Assembly (NCBI GenBank): GCA_016708265.1
Contig: JADJGA010000003.1
Coordinates: 310,001 to 374,000 of the forward strand
DNA length: 64,000 nucleotides
Direction of reading: 5' to 3'
DNA from: Saprospiraceae bacterium
GTDB taxonomy: Bacteria > Bacteroidota > Bacteroidia > Chitinophagales > Saprospiraceae
A model generated the notes under the pieces. That model worked only from the letters and a program-made list of their open reading frames with translations, made no database searches and was not told the origin of the DNA. This document shows, piece by piece, positions 59,021-64,000 of this stretch. Both the position numbers and the translations under genes were made by a program. How positions within the stretch are numbered: the stretch's first letter is position 1; each line of letters starts with the position of its first letter.

Positions 59021-62000
59021 CGCTAATGATCCTTATAGGATTTTCTCTTTGGGGACAATCTCCTCATGGGGAAAGACTGGTTATTGACTGTGCTCAATGC
59101 CATACCGCAGATAGCTGGAAATTTGATTCGAAAAAGGCAATATTTACACATGATATCACTTTATTCCCTTTAACAGGACAACACAGGGCAGTTGACTGCC
59201 GGTTGTGCCATTCAAGCCTTATATTTGAAGATGCAAAATCAGACTGCATATCCTGCCATCAGGACATACATCAGCAGACTGTCGGAGATGATTGTGCCCG
59301 TTGCCACACTCCGCAATCCTGGATAGTAGAGAATATTTATGAGATTCATGAGAGGACTTCATTTCCATTATTTGGAGTACATGCTTCTGTCAACTGCTTT
59401 GATTGCCACAAAAATGAGTCTTATCTGGTTTTCAGTCCTTTGGGAAATCAATGTATTGATTGTCACAGAGATGATTTTAATAATACCACCAAACCTGACC
59501 ATAAGGCAAAGGGATTTTCCGAGAATTGTATTGGTTGCCATGATCTTATCGATAATGGATGGAATACTGATAAAGTAGATCACAGCTTCTTCCCACTTGA
59601 TAAAGGACATAACATAAATGATTGTGCTGCATGTCATAAATCAGAGGATTATTCAGTTGTTTCTAATGAATGTTTCAGTTGCCACAAAGCCGATTATGAA
59701 AAAACTTCAGAACCTGACCATAAGCTGGCAGGCTTTTCCAACGATTGCAAGGAATGCCATACAACAGATCCTGAATGGAATCCGGCAGTTTACAGCGCAC
59801 ATGATGCTCTTCATTTCCCAATATATTCCGGCAAGCATAAAGGCACCTGGAACAAATGCAGTGAGTGCCACAACAATCCTTCAGATTATAAAGTGAATAC
59901 ATGTATTGCCTGTCATAAAAATCCTGAAACTGATGATGCGCATAAAAACACTGCCGGTTATCAGTATTCAGACAATTTATGCCTTGCCTGTCATCCTACA
60001 GGTGATGCTGACAATGCCTTTGATCATAACGCGACCGCATTTCCATTGACAGGAGCCCATAAAAATACGGATTGCCTGAGTTGTCATCAGACCGGATATG
60101 AGGGTACTTCTTCTGTCTGTATGGATTGTCATAATGTTGATTACAACCAGTCAGTAAATCCGGATCATAAAAAATTAGGGTTAGACACTGATTGCAAAAC
60201 ATGTCATACTACAGAACCTGACTGGAGTCCGGCAAAATTTGACATACATAATTCATTTTTCGTTTTAAATGGAAAGCATGCTGTAATAGCAAATGATTGT
60301 GCTGCATGCCATAAAGGTATTTACAATAATACTCCGAATACTTGTTATGGATGCCATAGTAAAGATTATTCAGAGGTAACAGAACCTGATCATAATGCAG
60401 GTCAGTTTCCTAAAGAATGTGAATCCTGTCATACAGAGTCATCATGGACCCCTACCACTTTCAACCATGATGGACTTTATTTCCCGATATACAGCGGCAA
60501 ACATAAGGATCAGTGGAATCAATGCAGCGAATGCCACAGTAATACAGGAGATTACACTCAGTTTACCTGCATATCATGTCATAAGAATCCGGAAACAGAT
60601 GATGCTCATAAATCAGTAAATGGGTATTCATACAATAATGCTGCCTGCCTTGCCTGTCACCCAACCGGTGATGCTGATGTTAGTTTTGATCATAACACAA
60701 CAGGATTCCCCCTTACTTTGGGACACAGTGGACTTGATTGCATGCGTTGTCACGCAAACGGATTTGAAAATACTCCAAATCAATGTCAGTCTTGTCATAC
60801 CGATGATTTTAATTCAACCTTAAACCCAAACCATAAAACATTAGGACTTTCTCTGGATTGTACTCAATGTCATACGACAAATCCTGGCTGGGATCCTGCA
60901 AAATTCGATAATCATAATGCCTTTTATGCCTTAAAAGGAAAACATGCTGTGATAGCAAATGACTGCGCTGCTTGCCATAATGGAAATTATATAAATACTC
61001 CTAATACCTGTTATGGTTGCCATCGCGACAATTATGATGGCACTACAGATCCAAATCATATTACTTTACAGTTTCCTAAAGAATGCGAATCATGTCATTC
61101 AGAGAATTCCTGGGTGCCTTCCACTTTCAATCACGATGGCCTCTATTTCCCGATATACAGCGGTAAGCACAAAGGGAATGGGATCAATGTATGGATTGTC
61201 ATAATTCGCCCGGCAATTTCAAGCAATTCACATGTGTAAGTTGTCATCAAAATCCTGAGACTAATCAAAAGCATACAGGTGTTTCAGGTTATATATACTC
61301 TGATCCGGCTTGTCTTGCATGTCATCCTACCGGAGATGCTGACTTTGTTTTTGATCATAATACAACCGGATTCCCTCTTACATCCGGACACAGCGGAGTT
61401 GATTGTTTAAGTTGTCATTCTAATGGTTTTGAAGGAACATCATCCGTGTGTGCCTCATGCCACACTCAGGATTATAATCAGATTCAGAATCCAAGTCACT
61501 TAAATTTGAATATCAGTACTGATTGCATCCAATGCCATTCTACAAATCCCGGCTGGAATCCGGCTTCATTTTCAGTTCACAATAATTATTACATGTTGAA
61601 CGGTGCTCATGCTACATTAGCAAACAATTGTGCTGTATGCCATAATGGAGATTATAACAATACACCCAATACCTGTGCCGGATGTCATTCAGATGATTAT
61701 AATGCCACAACAGATCCTAATCATATTCTGCTTCAATTCCCTAATGACTGTGAATCTTGTCATACCGAGACTGCATGGAATCCATCAACTTTCAATCATG
61801 ATGGACAGTATTTCCCCATTTACAGCGGAAAACACAAAAACGAATGGGATCAGTGCATGGATTGTCATAATAACCAAGGAGATTATAGCCAGTTTACATG
61901 TATCAATTGCCATACAAATCCTGAAACAAATCAGGAGCATGAAGATGTTCAAGGATATTTTTACAGCAATAATGCCTGCCTGGCATGTCATCCAACAGGG

Positions 62001-64000
62001 GATGCAGAAGATAATTTTGACCACGGCAATACTGATTTTCCTTTGACTGGGGGACATATAGGTTTAGACTGCACAAGCTGCCATAGTTCGGGTTTCTCAG
62101 GTACATCATCGGTTTGTGCTGATTGCCATATGAACGATTTTAATCAAAGCTCAAATCCAAGCCACCCAACACTGGGCATCAGTACTGATTGCGCAAGTTG
62201 TCATACTACAACCCCGGGTTGGAGTCCGGCAACTTTTTCAGTTCATAATAATTATTATCTGATTGAAGGTGCCCATGTGGCTATTGCCAGTGATTGTGCA
62301 GCATGCCATAATGGGAATTACAACAATTCACCAAATACCTGTTTCGGTTGCCATTCAGATAATTATAACAGCACAACCAACCCTGATCATGAAGAAGGTG
62401 GTTATCCGAATGACTGTACCATCTGTCATAGTCAGAATGCCTGGAGTCCAACATCGTTTGATCATAATACTGTTTATCCACTGACCGGAGGCCATTCTGA
62501 AATTGCTAACGAATGTGCTCTGTGTCATAATGGAAATTACAATAATACTCCAAATACATGCAATGGCTGTCATCAGTCAGATTATAACAATACTGCCAAC
62601 CCTAACCATGCAAACCTTGGCTTTTCAAATGACTGTCAAACCTGCCACACCACCGATCCTGGCTGGAATCCCGCATCAATTCCAAATCACAATGATTACT
62701 ATGTTATTGCAGGTGCTCATATATCACTTGATTGTGCAGAATGCCATAACGGAAATTACAATAATACTCCAAACACTTGTTTTGGCTGTCATAATGATGA
62801 TTATAACAATACTACCGATCCTGATCATGAAGCCGGAGCTTATCCGAATGACTGTACCATCTGTCATAGTCAGAATGCATGGAGTCCTGCATCTTTTGAT
62901 CACAATACTGTTTATCCATTGACCGGTGCACATGCAGCAATTGCCAATGATTGTGCAGTTTGCCACAATGGCTCTTACAGCAATACTCCGAATACTTGTG
63001 TAGAATGTCACCAGGATGATTATAATTCTTCGTCAAATCCTGATCACAATAATTTAGGTTTCTCTACCGATTGTGCATCATGCCACACTACAAATCCTGG
63101 ATGGAATCCTGCATCAATGCCAAATCACAATGATTACTATGTTATTGCAGGTGCTCATACAACACTTGATTGTGCAGAATGCCATAACGGAAATTACAAT
63201 AATACTCCAAACACTTGTTTTGGCTGTCATAATGATGATTACAACAATACTACCGATCCTGATCATGAAGCTGGAGCTTATCCGAATGACTGTACCATCT
63301 GTCATAGTCAGAATGCATGGAGTCCAGCAACTTTTGATCATAATAACGTCTATCCTCTGACAGGAGCACATGCTGAGATTGCCAATGATTGTGCAGTTTG
63401 CCACAATGGCTCTTACAGCAATACTCCGAATACATGTGTAGAATGCCACCAGGATGATTATAATTCTTCGTCAAATCCTGATCACAATAATTTAGGATTC
63501 TCTACCAATTGTGCATCATGCCACACTACAAATCCCGGATGGAATCCTGCATCAATGCCAAATCACAATGATTACTATGTTATTGCAGGTGCTCATACAT
63601 CACTTGATTGTGCAGAATGCCATAACGGAAATTACAATAATACTCCAAACACTTGTTTTGGCTGTCATAATGATGATTACAACAATGCTTCTGACCCGAA
63701 TCATCTTCAGGAACAATTTCCAACTGACTGCGCAGGCTGTCACTCGCAGAACTCCTGGACTCCTTCAACATTTGATCACAACAATTTTTACCCCTCACAG
63801 GAGGCCATGCTACGATAGCAAATGAATGCGGCTTGTGTCACAATGGAAATTACAGCAATACACCAAATACTTGTTCAGGTTGCCATACTTCTGATTATAA
63901 TAATGCTACCAATCCAAACCATATAAATTTGAATTTACCAATGGATTGCGTAATGTGTCATACTACTGAACCAAACTGGAATCCGGCTTTGTTCCCTATT
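58999..64000 (+). CDS. Giant multiheme cytochrome, at least 67 CxxCH motifs, two frameshifts, 3' end outside window
   Basis: ATG 58999 lies inside the end of the previous gene. The signal peptide is MLRLSQIALMILIGFSLWGQ. The frame runs to 61239, then continues in another frame from about 61177 to 63818, then in a third to the window edge. Adding one G at 61174-61176 and one C at 63791-63794 restores a single frame of over 1660 codons. I count 28 CxxCH motifs in part one, 36 in part two and 3 in the last piece. Architecture: about ten N-terminal hemes, nine-heme modules of 222 residues, then three-heme modules of about 73 residues in pairs. Typical module text is TGAHAEIANDCAVCHNG and NTPNTCFGCH. 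The product would be a very long, extended heme array in the periplasm or outside the cell; a sorting or anchoring domain may lie beyond the edge. Confidence 0.88.
59815..62476 (+). repeat. 666-bp nine-heme super-repeats
   Basis: The segment encoding FPIYSGKHK recurs at 59815, 60481, 61147 and 61812, that is at intervals of 666, 666 and 665 bases. Each 222-residue module has nine CxxCH motifs in the same order, including CLACHPTGDAD and NTPNTCxGCH. The 665 interval coincides with the frameshift at 61174-61176. A fourth copy passes over into the shorter repeats. Confidence 0.9.
62694..63690 (+). repeat. 438-bp nearly identical six-heme repeats
   Basis: The segment encoding NDYYVIAGAH starts at about 62694, 63132 and 63570, exactly 438 bases apart. 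The copies are nearly identical at nucleotide level over their length, including third codon positions, which indicates recent duplication or gene conversion. Each unit encodes 146 residues with six CxxCH motifs. Confidence 0.9.

Noticed and set aside
61630..63825. Several plus- and minus-strand frames rich in Ile, Met and Thr in the cytochrome region
   Set aside because: They are out-of-frame shadows of the repeated CxxCH coding sequence and repeat with the same 438-bp period.

Overview
This window reads as one AT-rich stretch of a Bacteroidota chromosome, most likely from a Saprospiraceae-like lineage (the lineage is inference). Signs of the phylum are type IX secretion (T9SS) components and cargo (PorP/SprF, a PorE-like OmpA protein, type A and type B C-terminal sorting domains), TonB receptors of Bacteroidota type, DUF5606, GSCFA, a heterodimer-type lycopene cyclase, and several promoters fitting the Bacteroidota pattern TTTG-N(18-20)-TAnnTTTG. 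I saw no rRNA, tRNA, CRISPR array, insertion sequence or phage module.

Layout. 1-9.9 kb: the 3'-truncated end of a secreted adhesin/Omp28-like protein, a small membrane protein, DUF5606, MutS2, a PorE-like OmpA protein followed by PorP/SprF, a small lipoprotein and a NifU-like Fe-S scaffold. 10-23 kb: mostly housekeeping (GSCFA hydrolase, argS, glnS, fabG, a beta-CASP nuclease, etfBA, a TPR remnant and secG) around an orphan SusC-like receptor. 23-38 kb: a large dockerin/cohesin-type T9SS cargo protein, a C69 dipeptidase, several small conserved proteins, an SDR, a HAD phosphatase, a photolyase and a PKD-repeat T9SS cargo protein. 38-44 kb: a tandem duplication of an FG-GAP protein gene that carried along the 3' end of the neighbouring epimerase gene. 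44-51.7 kb: a MarR regulator facing a lipoprotein-TonB receptor-carotenoid operon (crtI, crtB, unknown, crtZ, crtYcd). 51.7-54.8 kb: a polytopic membrane protein gene bracketed by a complete gene and a truncated copy of that gene's 3' end. 55-64 kb: an electron-transfer operon.

The 55-64 kb operon is the most interesting part. A b-type membrane cytochrome overlaps a membrane-anchored ferredoxin/flavin oxidoreductase gene. This is followed directly by a 23-CxxCH multiheme protein and then by a giant multiheme protein with at least 67 CxxCH motifs before the window ends. The giant protein is built from exact 666-bp nine-heme super-repeats and then 438-bp six-heme repeats. I infer a trans-envelope electron conduit running from a reduced nicotinamide or quinone pool to the outside of the cell, or the reverse.

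Second, many otherwise well-conserved genes (argS, glnS, the TPR gene, the 23.3-27.7 kb adhesin, the epimerase, crtI, crtZ, the giant cytochrome) are broken by one- or two-base indels, nearly all in homopolymers, and restoring them gives full-length family members. This looks more like sequencing or assembly indels than biology, though it needs raw reads to settle. Such genes are annotated here across their full span.
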